From an uncultured Mailhella sp. (GTDB lineage: Bacteria > Desulfobacterota > Desulfovibrionia > Desulfovibrionales > Desulfovibrionaceae), in the NCBI RefSeq assembly GCF_944324615.1, contig NZ_CALUWY010000006.1, positions 1 to 64,000 on the forward strand: DNA of 64,000 nt, given 5' to 3'. The notes below the pieces were generated by a model that was given only the letters and a program-made list of their open reading frames with translations, did no database searches and was not told where the DNA came from. Both the position numbers and the translations under genes were made by a program. This document shows positions 15,896-24,440 of the stretch, piece by piece; the stretch's first letter is position 1; every line of letters begins with the position of its first letter.

Positions 15896-16606
15896 ATGCT
15901 GCACAGCCTGAAAAAACAGCTTTCCGTTTTTGACCTCCATCTGCTTGTCGGCACACCGGATGTGTCGACCATGAAGAATATTTTTGCGTACCTGGAGCCC
16001 ATGGGCTACCAGCTCGACAGCGCCGCCAACAGCGATGAAGTGCACAACTGCCTGAAAACATCCTCGTATGAGGCGATCATACTCGACGCGCAGCTGACCG
16101 ATCAGAACGGGATCCCCCTCTATACCTGCCTGCGCATCTCCAATGTTGCGAGCCCCATCATTCTGCTTACCCCTGATACCACGCTGGAAAACCTGCCCCG
16201 GTACCTGAACGGCGGTGCGGACGACATCGTCACCAGCCCGCTGCACCTTCTGGAGCTGGAAGCAAGGGTTCTTGCCTCCATACGCCTGGCCAGAGCACAC
16301 CTTGCTTCGACAAAGCTGAGCTGGGCGGGCATAGAGCTGGATTCTCTCGCCCATACCGTGACATGCGACGGCAACAACCTGCACCTGCCGCCCATGGCGT
16401 TCATGCTCCTTGCCAGGCTCATGAAGGCCGCGCCCAATGTCGTGAGCCGGAGCGAGCTTCAGAATGAACTTTACGGCGATACCCCTCCCAACAGCGACGC
16501 CTTGCGCACCTATATTCATATTCTGCGCAGTCGCCTGGAAAAGGTGAACAAGCCCATTTTGAAAACCGTGCCCAGAGTGGGCTTCCGCCTGATGCCCATG
16601 CCTTAG
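15896..16606 (+). CDS. OmpR-type regulator with degenerate receiver domain
   Basis: The frame opens at 15824; the ATG at 15896 (MLHSLKKQL) gives a normal 236-residue length, though the ribosome binding site is weak. The N-terminal half is a receiver-like domain. The phospho-acceptor D64 (IILDAQLTD) and T92 are kept, but the N-terminal acidic pair is replaced (LLVGTPD) and the conserved lysine is serine (VTSP, S114). The C-terminal half is a winged helix (PPMAFMLLARLMKAAPNVVSR, LRTYIHILRSRLEK, KTVPRVGFRL). With two active-site positions lost, normal phosphorylation is doubtful, and no partner kinase is adjacent. It may act constitutively or sense something else. Confidence 0.8.
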   Translation: MLHSLKKQLSVFDLHLLVGTPDVSTMKNIFAYLEPMGYQLDSAANSDEVHNCLKTSSYEAIILDAQLTDQNGIPLYTCLRISNVASPIILLTPDTTLENLPRYLNGGADDIVTSPLHLLELEARVLASIRLARAHLASTKLSWAGIELDSLAHTVTCDGNNLHLPPMAFMLLARLMKAAPNVVSRSELQNELYGDTPPNSDALRTYIHILRSRLEKVNKPILKTVPRVGFRLMPMP

Positions 16607-16917
16607 GCGCATGCCGTCAGGGTTCCGCCGGCAGCACGACAGCCTTGAATCAACGGCCGGGCGGGCAGGGCTGCGCGTTTTTTCGCCCCTGCAGGCTGTG
16701 AGACCGTGCAGAGGCGCCGGAGCCGGGCTGACGGAATCCTGCGCATGGCGCGTATGCGCTTCGCCGCCCGGGAGCCTGTCGCCCTTTATCGGGGTGTCGG
16801 CCGGCTGCAGGGGAAGCGTCCGGGGAAGGCACGGGGAAACGCCCGCGCTTCGGGCAGGGGCATGATTTTTCCGCCTGCGGGAAGTGCATATCGCATCTGC
16901 AGGCCTTGTTAATCGTT

Positions 16918-16960
16918 TACCGGGAGACCTCCTTTTGGAAGGAGGACTCCCGGTATTTTT
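16918..16960 (+). terminator. Intrinsic terminator
   Basis: A long stem (16918-16934 with 16939-16955, one A-A mismatch) followed by TTTTT. It is 310 bases after the OmpR-like gene; the GC-rich stretch between holds no gene that I can support. Confidence 0.8.
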
Positions 16961-17547
16961 GTATCCGAATGAATGATGAAAAACATCCATTCTCTGATTC
17001 CTTGTTCTTTTGATAGTATGTACCGGATCTTACCTGCAAAGCAGTATGGAGAACCGGAACACGGTGTTTATATATATGGTCTTTTCAGTATGGTTACATA
17101 CGTTTTGGCCACAGGGTAAAGAGTATTGGAGAGTGTAGCTGTTTTTCAAGACCTGTCAAAATTTTGTCAGCATTTGTAAGAAAATTTTTTCATTTTGTTA
17201 CACAGCATTTTTTTTCGGAGAAGAAAAAAAATTCCCCTTGCGGCACAAGGATTTTCGGGGATACCGTTTCCCGGCTCCCCGTTCTTTTGTAACGATGTTT
17301 GTTACATTTGCCCGTATGAGGAGAGAAATCGGGAGAGAGGGGGGAGGAAAAACTGCATGGCGGCACAGCTTCCGGCAGGAAGCGGAAGGCGCATGCCAAA
17401 GATGAGCGCGGCAAAGAGAGGGCAGGAAAAGAGCGGCCCGTATCCTTTTGCCTGCCGGGGAGCGGAAGGCCTCACGGGGCAGAGCCTTTCAGGCTGGAGG
17501 GACTGTTCAGGGAAGCTGCGGCAGAGCAGGAAGGGGCCTTCCGGCAG
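16961..17547. other. Intergenic stretch without a recognisable gene
   Basis: About 590 bases. The left part (16970-17200) is AT-rich and promoter-like; the right part is GC-rich with frames that only shadow the kinase gene or lack a ribosome binding site. A small RNA cannot be excluded, but I see no supporting structure. Confidence 0.4.
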
Positions 17548-17581
17548 AAAAAAGATGTCCGGCTCCTGTGGGGAGCCGGAC
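17548..17581 (-). terminator. Intrinsic terminator of the qseBC-like operon
   Basis: A perfect 10-bp stem, 17557-17566 with 17572-17581, followed on the minus strand by AT-C-TTTTTT. It lies 10 bases beyond the kinase stop. Confidence 0.85.
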
Positions 17582-17591
17582 ACATGGTCTG

Positions 17592-19145
17592 TCAGGAAGG
17601 CTGATTCCAGGAAAGAGAGACCAGGAAGGAGCTTTCGGAAAAGCCGGGCGCGTTTTTCCGCATGCCTTTTTCCAGCCGGAAGCCGTGCAGGGCGGCAATG
17701 CGTGTCATGATGGAAAGGCCGAGTCCGCTTCCGGTTTTTTCCTGTCCCGGGGGACGGAAGAAGCGTTCCCCCAGACGCGCGGCGTATTCCTCGGGCAGGG
17801 GCGGGCAGTCGTTCTGCACGGTCAGGCTGTCGTGTTCCAGAGTCAGGCGTATGAGTCCGCCTTCCGGCGTATAGGCGGAGGCGTTTTCCAGAATGTTCCG
17901 CAGCAGCATGGAAAGAAGCGCGGGGTTGCCTTCCACGGAGGCGTTCAGAGAGCTGATCTGCGATTCCAGGCGAAGCCTGCGCGCCTCCAGGCGGGGCCTG
18001 TAGAGGGGAAGAAGCTCCTCCAGCAGTGCGGCCCAGCCGACGGAAGCAAGCGTCATGGAAGATCTGCCGGCAAGGCCCTGCGCCTCCAGCCGGGAAAGGG
18101 CGAGAATCTGTTCCATGAGTCGGGAGCAGCGGTCGATGCCCTGCCGGAGAAAGGCCAGAGCCTCCTTTCTTGCCGATTCGTCGATGCCGTTCTGGGCGGC
18201 GACCTGGGCCTGAATGCGGAGCCCGGCAAGGGGGGTGCGCAGTTCGTGGGCCGCATCGGAGATGAAGGCGCGTTCCCTTTCCAGCATGGCTTCCGTTCTT
18301 GCGAAAAAGCCGTTCAGGGATTCGGCCATGGGAAGAACTTCCGAGGGGAGGCGCCCCGTATCAAGAGGCGTGCTTTCCTCGGGTCTGCGTTCGCGCAGGG
18401 CGGAGGCCATGGCGCGCAGGGGCGCAAGTTCACGGGTGAGCAGAATGAAGAGTCCGGCAAGCAGTACGGGGAGCAGGAGAAGCCAGGGCATGATCTGCTC
18501 TTCCAGCATGTCCGAGGCCATGTCTGCGCGGTAGTCCAGTTCCTGCCCCACGGCAATGACATAGCGGCCGTCGGTGGAGTTCATCCACAGTGTGCGCCAC
18601 GGTTCGTCGTCGCCCTGCAGGGGGGCTTCCACAAAGCCGCGTCTTACGGGTTCAAATACAAAGCGCCGGCCGTTTATGCCGTCGCTCTGCAGGGGACGGC
18701 CTTCGGGGGAGAACACGGCAAAGCCGATGGCCTCGTCCTCCACGTCGCCGAAGGCGTGTTTGTCCACCCCGGGAAGCATGTCCTTGATTCTGGGCATGTC
18801 GCCGCCGGAGGGAGACAGCCCGGCGGAGGCGAGGAGCCTTGCCGTCAGCATCTGCTGGGAATCGAAGAATTCGTCGATGGACTCCCGGCAGGCATGCCAG
18901 GCGAAGAGCGCGGCCGCAAGCCAGGCCGTGACCATGAACAGGGAAAAGAAGACGCTCAGGCGAAGCCTGAGGCTCCTCCTGCTGGCAGGCAGGGCAAGAA
19001 GGCGTGCCCACAGCGTACGGACGGCGCCGGCGACGGTGACGAAAAGGCCGGGAACGGCGCTTCGCACCCGCGACGCCGTGCGGCCGAAGGCTTTTCCCGC
19101 CGCACGGGGCAGAGTTTTCAGAGCAGACGGGATGCGCATGTTCAT
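17592..19145 (-). CDS. qseC: Sensor histidine kinase, QseC/PmrB-like
   Basis: A membrane sensor kinase of about 517 residues from the ATG at 19145, which has GAGG upstream; an in-frame ATG at 19307 would add 54 residues that look unlike a kinase. Order: first membrane segment (LSVFFSLFMVTAWLAAALFAW), periplasmic domain, second segment (MPWLLLLPVLLAGLFILL), HAMP, H-box SDAAHELRTPLAG with phosphorylated H300, N-box NILENASAYTPEGG, and GSGLGLSI. It follows the response regulator gene and an oligonucleotide-binding-fold protein, the same order as ygiW-qseB-qseC in enterobacteria. The signal is unknown; the QseC name rests on layout and domain order. Confidence 0.8.
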   Translation of the reverse strand: MNMRIPSALKTLPRAAGKAFGRTASRVRSAVPGLFVTVAGAVRTLWARLLALPASRRSLRLRLSVFFSLFMVTAWLAAALFAWHACRESIDEFFDSQQMLTARLLASAGLSPSGGDMPRIKDMLPGVDKHAFGDVEDEAIGFAVFSPEGRPLQSDGINGRRFVFEPVRRGFVEAPLQGDDEPWRTLWMNSTDGRYVIAVGQELDYRADMASDMLEEQIMPWLLLLPVLLAGLFILLTRELAPLRAMASALRERRPEESTPLDTGRLPSEVLPMAESLNGFFARTEAMLERERAFISDAAHELRTPLAGLRIQAQVAAQNGIDESARKEALAFLRQGIDRCSRLMEQILALSRLEAQGLAGRSSMTLASVGWAALLEELLPLYRPRLEARRLRLESQISSLNASVEGNPALLSMLLRNILENASAYTPEGGLIRLTLEHDSLTVQNDCPPLPEEYAARLGERFFRPPGQEKTGSGLGLSIMTRIAALHGFRLEKGMRKNAPGFSESSFLVSLSWNQPS

Positions 19146-19318
19146 GGGGGCCTCGTATGGCTGAGGAGAAAACGCCCGGTATGCGGGCGGCGCGATGCGC
19201 TGCGGAAAAGATGCGCTCAGGCAGGCTTCCGGGCAGGGTGCCTCTGTGCGGGAAAAGGTCCGGGCCTCTGCAGGCGGCTTTGCCGGAAGCCTTTCCGGGC
19301 GGGGCATGGCAGGGAACG

Positions 19319-19978
19319 TTATGCCTCTCCCAGCGTATAGCCCACGGAGTGCACGGTTTTGATGAAGCCCGTCCCCAGCTTGCGGCGGATGCGGTGTACC
19401 AGCACTTCCACGGAATTGCTGCTCACCTCTTCTCCCCAGGGATAGAGCTTCTCTTCAATGGCGCTTTTGGAAAGCACGCTCTGCCGGTTGAGCAGCAGCA
19501 GTTCCACCAGCATGACTTCCTTCTGGCCCAGAGCCACGGGTTTTCCCTCCAGGGAAACCGTACGGGTGAGGGGATCGAAGCTCACGGCACCGTGGGAAAG
19601 GCTGTGTGAGGAAACGCCGTGACGCCTGCGGACCAGAGCGCGCAGGCGGGCGGCCACCTCGTCCAGATCAAAGGGTTTGCCCAGGTAGTCGTCCGCTCCG
19701 AGATTCAGCCCTTCCACACGCTGACTTATGGCGTCTCTTGCAGTGAGGATGAGCACCGGCACGTCGAGCCCTGCGGCCCGCCATGCGCGCAGAATGTCCA
19801 GCCCGTCCATGCCGGGAAGGCCGAGGTCGAGAATGACGGCGTCATACTCCGCCGAGGAAAGGGCCTGCATGCCCAGCGGACCTTCCTTGAACCAGTCGGT
19901 GGCAAAGCCCAGGGCGGGAAGCCCCACCCTGAGCCCGTTGCCTATGAGAACATCATCTTCAATGAGAAGAACGCGCAT
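19319..19978 (-). CDS. qseB: OmpR-family response regulator, QseB/PmrA-like
   Basis: A 219-residue response regulator. The receiver has the acidic pair (LLIEDDV), the phospho-acceptor D51 ([12 protein letters not shown]), T79 and K101 ([10 protein letters not shown]), all intact. The C-terminal winged helix includes [29 protein letters not shown] and [13 protein letters not shown], ending in [13 protein letters not shown]. It lies upstream of the sensor kinase gene on the same strand and downstream of the BOF-domain gene. A CTTACA-N5-CTTACA repeat ahead of the operon resembles PmrA/QseB sites, which suggests autoregulation. Confidence 0.9.
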   Translation of the reverse strand: MRVLLIEDDVLIGNGLRVGLPALGFATDWFKEGPLGMQALSSAEYDAVILDLGLPGMDGLDILRAWRAAGLDVPVLILTARDAISQRVEGLNLGADDYLGKPFDLDEVAARLRALVRRRHGVSSHSLSHGAVSFDPLTRTVSLEGKPVALGQKEVMLVELLLLNRQSVLSKSAIEEKLYPWGEEVSSNSVEVLVHRIRRKLGTGFIKTVHSVGYTLGEA

Positions 19979-20019
19979 GGTGTCGCCTCAGAGGCGCGGC
20001 CCGTGCGGGCCGCGGCCTG

Positions 20020-20490
20020 TTATCTCTTGATGAGCCGGTCCACGTCGATTTCCAGCTCGTTCCAGTCCTTGTCCACTTCGCCGTAGAGTTCCACGATGTC
20101 GTCGGGGCCTACGGTCTGGCCCTGCCAGCGCTTGTGGTCGATGTCCACGTTGATGGTGCCGGTTTCGTCCTTGAACAGGTAGTGTTCGCCGCCGAGGTGC
20201 TGGACGATGCGGCCCCGCAGGGTAACGTGGGTGTCGTCGCGCATCTTTCTGGCCTGTTCCACCGTGGAGATGGAGGGGCCGGGCCCGGTGTAACCGCCCA
20301 TGGTGGTGACGTGGGTGTTGTTCTGGGTGTAGCCTCCGGCCCCCCTGTTGGCAAGGGCGTCCGACGCGCCCAGGGTGAGCAGAAGGGCGAGGGAGGCGGT
20401 GACGGCCGCGGGAAGAAGGACGGAACGCCTGCGGGCGGGACGGGCGGCGGGGGTGAGACGGCGGTTTTCAGCGAGGGGGTACAGGGTCAT
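20020..20490 (-). CDS. ygiW: YgiW/YdeI family periplasmic BOF-domain protein
   Basis: A 156-residue protein with an unusually long charged N-terminal stretch, a hydrophobic signal segment (about 26-41) and likely cleavage after ALA at residue 47. The mature part has the bacterial OB-fold (BOF) pattern: ARKMRDDTHVTLRGRIVQHLGGEHYLFKDETGTINVDIDHKRW, then VELYGEVDKDWNELEIDVDRL. These proteins bind small cationic ligands in the periplasm and are linked to stress tolerance. It is first in the operon with the qseBC-like pair, 41 bases ahead of the regulator. The residues before the signal may not be translated; a later start is possible. Confidence 0.85.
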   Translation of the reverse strand: MTLYPLAENRRLTPAARPARRRSVLLPAAVTASLALLLTLGASDALANRGAGGYTQNNTHVTTMGGYTGPGPSISTVEQARKMRDDTHVTLRGRIVQHLGGEHYLFKDETGTINVDIDHKRWQGQTVGPDDIVELYGEVDKDWNELEIDVDRLIKR

Positions 20491-20635
20491 GGTTGCCTCC
20501 GTATGTTTTTTTGTTGTCGCCTCTCCGGAAGGAGCCGGGAAGGCCGGGATGTTTCTGATGCGGGACTTTTTGCCCCTGAGGGGAAGGAGGTTCTGAACTT
20601 CTTCCCTTCATGTGAGGTCAGTAGACTACGGCAAA

Positions 20636-20652
20636 CTTACACCGACCTTACA
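20636..20652. promoter_or_regulatory. Candidate QseB/PmrA-type binding site
   Basis: CTTACA (20636-20641) is repeated exactly after 5 bases at 20647-20652, an 11-base period. PmrA and QseB bind half-sites of the CTTAA kind with this spacing. It lies about 145 bases upstream of the ygiW-like start in the promoter region of the operon. Confidence 0.5.
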
Positions 20653-20718
20653 GGAAGTCAGTTTTTTTCATTCCGAGGCTTTTTTTTTGAGAAAATGCCG
20701 GAGGAGAACAGACGGCAG

Positions 20719-20749
20719 AAAAAAGCCGGCCCGGAGGGGACGGGCCGGC
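20719..20749 (-). terminator. Intrinsic terminator of the modABC-DUF364 operon
   Basis: GCCGGCCCG (20725-20733) pairs with CGGGCCGGC (20741-20749); on the minus strand it is followed by TTTTTT. It is about 150 bases past the DUF364 stop. Confidence 0.85.
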
Positions 20750-20895
20750 ATGGAAAGAAGGCCGCCGGAGGGTGGATGCGGCCTTCCTTGCAGGAAGCGG
20801 AAGGGGGGCAGGGAAGAGGGAAGCCGTCTTACGCGCGGTATGCTGTTTTTGCCGGATGCGTCTTTGGGCGATCCGGCTTTCCTTCCTGCCCGGTA

Positions 20896-21639
20896 TCAGC
20901 TGGACATGGGGCAGAAGCGGGGCAGGCCGAGAATACGGGCCGCCGCGGCTCCTGAAATGCCGAAGAAGAGTACGGGCTTTCCTATGTCCACAAAGTCGAC
21001 GAAGGAGCCGTTGCAGAGGGTACTGCCCGTGCAGAGCACAAGGTCGGGCCATTCCAGAACCGCATCCTGATAGCTGTTTCCGCCGTGTTCGATGGTGATG
21101 CCGGAGCGGAGGCTGCCCACGAACTGCGGGTTCATGTCCAGCACGCGAAGGGAGAACTCCTGCGAGAGGCGGGCGGTAAGGGCGGGCTGATACCCCACCA
21201 GCGTGATGCGCGGGCGGTGGAAATGTCCGTGGATATAGGAGGCGTAGGCTTCGGCGCACAGTTCCAGTTCGTTGTTGCGGCAATGGACGGTATGGTCGAG
21301 GTCGCCGGTGAAGCGCATGACGGCGTTGAGCGTGGCCACCAGAAGCCCCCGGCTGTACGGATCGTTTTCCACATCCAGATGCAGTATCTGGTCGAGGGTG
21401 CCGCTGAAGTCGGAAGGCGCGTCGGTAAAGGCCTGACCGAGGGCATCGCCGAACTGGGCCTGAAGCATGATTTCCCTGCCCGCAAGGATGGGGTAATCCC
21501 TGCGCGTGGTGTTTCCGATGGCTTCTTCCGGGGAAAGTCCCCGGCTTTTCAGGGTGATGGGGCGTTCGTTCAGGCGGTGTTTACGGACGATGTCTTCCAT
21601 TTCCTGCCTGAGGCGCCGGTACAGCTCCTGTGTGGTCAT
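20896..21639 (-). CDS. DUF364 putative heavy-metal chelation protein
   Basis: A 247-residue protein of the DUF364 Rossmann-like family. It has the family pattern GRDYPILAGREIMLQA-like N-terminal domain, then ITLVGYQPALTARLSQEF, LRVLDMNPQFVG, and a C-terminal LVLCTGSTLCNGSFVDFV with FFGISGAAAARILGLPRFCP. The ATG overlaps the modC stop by 4 bases, so it is translated with the molybdate transporter. The family is thought to bind a metal or metal cofactor; placement here suggests a role in molybdate or tungstate handling. The exact reaction is unknown. Confidence 0.8.
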   Translation of the reverse strand: MTTQELYRRLRQEMEDIVRKHRLNERPITLKSRGLSPEEAIGNTTRRDYPILAGREIMLQAQFGDALGQAFTDAPSDFSGTLDQILHLDVENDPYSRGLLVATLNAVMRFTGDLDHTVHCRNNELELCAEAYASYIHGHFHRPRITLVGYQPALTARLSQEFSLRVLDMNPQFVGSLRSGITIEHGGNSYQDAVLEWPDLVLCTGSTLCNGSFVDFVDIGKPVLFFGISGAAAARILGLPRFCPMSS

Positions 21640-22355
21640 GCGTCCTCCAGTCCGAGAAAGGCGTTGAGTTCAGCGTTGCCGCTGCGGGTGAAAAGTTCCT
21701 GTGCCGAACGGATGCAGAGCATCCTGCCCCGGGCCATGATGCCTATGCGGGAGGCCAGCATCTGGGCCTCCCTGAAGTCGTGGGTGACGAAGAGCACCGC
21801 ACAGTGGAACTTCCGGGGAATGTTCCCTATTTCTTCATACAGGCTTTTTCTGGTGGCCGGGTCGAGGGAGGAAAAGGGTTCGTCGAGAAGGAGCAGGCGG
21901 GGATTCAGCACCAGGGCGCGGGCCAGCGCGACCCTTTGCTTTTCCCCGCCACTCAGGGTTTGAGGATATTCTTTCAGAATATGGCCTATGGACAGCAGGG
22001 AGGCGATTTCCTCCACCTTCCTTTCCTGTTTCGCACGGCTCATGCGGCGCATGCGCAGGCCGTAGGTGATGTTTTTTTCCACGTTCATGTGGGGAAAGAG
22101 GGCGTAATCCTGATACACGAAGCCTATGCGTCGTTCCGTGAGGGGAATGTCCTGCACCGGCGTGCCGTACAGAAGCACGCGCCCTTTTTCCGGGGTGTAG
22201 AAGCCTGCCGCCGATTCCAGAAGCAGCGTCTTGCCCGCGCCCGTCCGCCCGAGAATGGCGAACATTTCCCCTTCCGCCACGGAAAAGGAAATATCTTCCA
22301 TGTGCATGCTGCCCCGGGTGAGGCAGAAGGACTCGAAGGCGAGGGGCACGGTCAC
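21636..22355 (-). CDS. modC: Molybdate/tungstate ABC transporter ATP-binding protein
   Basis: A 239-residue ABC ATPase. The start is a GTG at 22355 that overlaps the modB stop (GTGA) and has AGGAG about 8 bases upstream; longer frames read into modB. Walker A GRTGAGKT, Q-loop VYQDYALFPHM, signature LSGGEKQR, Walker B LLLLDEPFSSLD and the switch histidine in VTHD are intact. It lacks the C-terminal TOBE/Mop domain of classical ModC, ending at FLGLEDA, so metal sensing through that domain is absent; the separate molbindin at 12740 may store the metal instead. Confidence 0.88.
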   Translation of the reverse strand: MTVPLAFESFCLTRGSMHMEDISFSVAEGEMFAILGRTGAGKTLLLESAAGFYTPEKGRVLLYGTPVQDIPLTERRIGFVYQDYALFPHMNVEKNITYGLRMRRMSRAKQERKVEEIASLLSIGHILKEYPQTLSGGEKQRVALARALVLNPRLLLLDEPFSSLDPATRKSLYEEIGNIPRKFHCAVLFVTHDFREAQMLASRIGIMARGRMLCIRSAQELFTRSGNAELNAFLGLEDA

Positions 22356-23158
22356 CAGCAGGCTCCTTCCATGCGGCTTGCGGCGCGGCGCTGCAGCAGG
22401 GTGGAGGCAAGCAGTGCCGTGCCGGAAATGATGAGCAGGATGATGGCGGCGGCCATGGCCATGCCGTTGTCGCCGGTACTGATGTTGAGGTAGATGCTGG
22501 CGGGCAGGGTTTCGGTCTTCATGCGCGTCACGCCCACGAGCATGAGCGTGGCTCCGAATTCCCCGATGGCGCGCGACCAGGTGAGTATGGCCGCCATGAG
22601 TATGGAATTGCGGCACAGGGGCAGGGTGATGGTGCAGAATCTCTGCCACGGGGAGGCGCCCAGCGTGCCCGCAATGAATTCCAGCCTTCCGTCCAGCTCT
22701 TCCAGAGCCGTGCGCATGAGCCGTATCACAAAGGGGATGTTGACGATCCACTGGGCCATGACGATGCCCGCCGGTTCAAAGATGATCCGTATGCCGAAGT
22801 TTCTGAGCAGCCTTCCCGCCTCGGAGGAAAACATCATGAGCAGGCAGAGCCCGAGCACGAGGTAGGGCAGGGAGAGGGGAAGTTCCAGCACCAGGCGGCA
22901 GAGATTGCGCAGGGGCATGCGGCACCGGGCCAGCGCATAGGCGCAGGGAATGCCCACCACGAAGCACAGCAGCGTGGAAATCGTGGAGGTGACAAGGCTC
23001 AGCCTGATGGAAAACAGCACTTCTTCCGAGCGGAACGCCCCGGGCAGAAAGGGCAGGCCCCCTATGATGATGGTACAGAGGGAGGCGGTGAGAAAAAGCA
23101 CGGTAAGAAAGGCCACACACAGGCTTGCGCCGTCGAAAAAGGAGAGTTTTCGTTTCAT
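22352..23158 (-). CDS. modB: Molybdate/tungstate ABC transporter permease
   Basis: A 268-residue inner-membrane permease from the ATG at 23158 (MKRKLSFFDG). A second ATG at 23185 is possible; neither has a strong ribosome binding site. Multiple membrane segments are seen, beginning with LCVAFLTVLFLTASLCTIIIGGLPF. The cytoplasmic coupling loop reads EFIAGTLGASPWQRFCTITLPLCRNSILMAAILTWSRAIGEFGATLML, close to the EAA motif of ModB. It overlaps modC by 4 bases. Confidence 0.88.
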   Translation of the reverse strand: MKRKLSFFDGASLCVAFLTVLFLTASLCTIIIGGLPFLPGAFRSEEVLFSIRLSLVTSTISTLLCFVVGIPCAYALARCRMPLRNLCRLVLELPLSLPYLVLGLCLLMMFSSEAGRLLRNFGIRIIFEPAGIVMAQWIVNIPFVIRLMRTALEELDGRLEFIAGTLGASPWQRFCTITLPLCRNSILMAAILTWSRAIGEFGATLMLVGVTRMKTETLPASIYLNISTGDNGMAMAAAIILLIISGTALLASTLLQRRAASRMEGACW

Positions 23159-23234
23159 GGCGCGCAGGATGCCCGCGTCATGCATAAGGCACGGCGGGCG
23201 GAAGAGGGGAGGGCGCCGCAAGGCGCCCGGCGTG

Positions 23235-23972
23235 TCAGTTCAGCACCACATAACCGTGCTTTTCCCAGATGTTTTTTGCCTCATCGGAAGCGAGAAAGTC
23301 CAGGAAGGCCTGCTGTCCCCCGGGATTGCTGGAAACGGAAAGAGTGGCGGCGGGAATGGTTTTCACATAGGCGTCCATGGCCGGGTCGGCCAGAATGTCC
23401 ATGGCGGCCGTCACATTTTCCTTCCACACGATGATGGCGTCGCATTCGCCCACGTTCAGGGCGTTGAAGATGGAAGGCGCGGTCACGCCGCGGCTCACCA
23501 CGTTGACCTTGCCGGTCAGGCCCGCGTCGGCAAGGGCCTTGTCCGCAATCTTGCCTATGGGCGTGGCCCTGGCATCACCGAGCACCACGCGAAGGTCGCT
23601 TCTGCCGAGGTCTTTAATGCCGGAAATGTTTCTGGGATTGCCTTTGGCCACGGCAAGCACCGGGATGTGCTTCACAAGATCGCGCGTGGCGGACACATAC
23701 TTCTTCACGGGCTTCAGTTCTTCCGCAGCCCCGGCGATGAAGAAGTCGCCTTCCTGCGCGGTATTGAGCTGCGACTGTATCTGCCCGGCGTTGGCATAGG
23801 TCACTTCCATGCCGATGCCGGTTTTTTTCGTGAAGGCGGCCGCTATTTCGCCGAAAGGTCTGGTCATGCCCGCGCCGCAATAGACGTGCAGCGCTTTTTC
23901 CGCCAGAGCAGAGGTGGGGAACGTCAGGGCCAGGACCGCCGCAACACAGAGGAGGAGGGGAAATCTTTTCAT
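23235..23972 (-). CDS. modA: Molybdate/tungstate-binding periplasmic protein
   Basis: A 245-residue substrate-binding protein. The ATG at 23972 follows a GGAG site and starts a signal peptide (MKRFPLLLCVAAVLALTFPT) with cleavage after ALA at about residue 24. The mature part begins with HVYCGAGMTRPFGEIAAAFTKKTG, then EVTYANAGQIQSQLN, typical of the ModA-like group found in Desulfovibrio, and includes SRGVTAPSIFNALNVGECDAII. It is first in the operon. Molybdate versus tungstate preference cannot be read from sequence alone. Confidence 0.88.
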   Translation of the reverse strand: MKRFPLLLCVAAVLALTFPTSALAEKALHVYCGAGMTRPFGEIAAAFTKKTGIGMEVTYANAGQIQSQLNTAQEGDFFIAGAAEELKPVKKYVSATRDLVKHIPVLAVAKGNPRNISGIKDLGRSDLRVVLGDARATPIGKIADKALADAGLTGKVNVVSRGVTAPSIFNALNVGECDAIIVWKENVTAAMDILADPAMDAYVKTIPAATLSVSSNPGGQQAFLDFLASDEAKNIWEKHGYVVLN

Positions 23973-24035
23973 GCGATTCTCCATGCAGCGCATACGCGCA
24001 CTTCCGGTGTTGCTCACAGATGAAAACACCAGAAC

Positions 24036-24057
24036 CATGGATACAGGGGTATCCATG
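24036..24057. promoter_or_regulatory. Candidate operator upstream of modA
   Basis: A perfect 9-base inverted repeat, CATGGATAC and GTATCCATG, separated by AGGG. It sits 64 bases upstream of the modA start, where a metal-responsive regulator such as ModE might bind. It does not match the classic ModE site by eye. Confidence 0.4.
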
Positions 24058-24385
24058 CATGGTTCAAGCGCAGCGTTTTCTTTCCATGCCGCAGGGGCAT
24101 TCAAGGAGGCGGGGCCGTTTCCAGCGCCCACCCTGTGAGCAGAAACTCAGGTCGGAGCGGCATGGCTTCCGCTGTAGCCGGACCGACTCGAAAACTTATC
24201 TTTTGAAATAGAACAGGCGCGATTTCCTTGTCAAGCAGGGCGGGAAAATTCCTCTGCTCCGGGCGTGTTTTCTGCCGGGCACGAGAGAAAGCAGCGCTTT
24301 CGGCACACGACGGAAAGGGGCACTTTGGCAGAAAGGCCGGTCATGCTCCCTTGTTTGGCGGCGGGGATGCCCTGTGTCCCGTGCA

Positions 24386-24422
24386 GAAAAAGGCCCTGCG
24401 GAAACATGTTCCGCAGGGCCTT
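24386..24422 (-). terminator. Intrinsic terminator of the phn operon
   Basis: A 14-bp stem, 24390-24403 with 24409-24422, followed on the minus strand by a T run (A at 24387-24391). It lies 19 bases past the phnN stop. Confidence 0.9.
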
Positions 24423-24440
24423 GCGACAGGGGCCGTTTTT

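Noticed and set aside
16607..16917. Small genes in the GC-rich stretch after the OmpR-like gene
   Set aside because: Frames exist on both strands, but none has a ribosome binding site or plausible product.
17448..19340. Long plus-strand frame opposite the histidine kinase gene
   Set aside because: Gly/Gln/His-rich antisense shadow of a GC-rich gene whose kinase motifs are on the minus strand.
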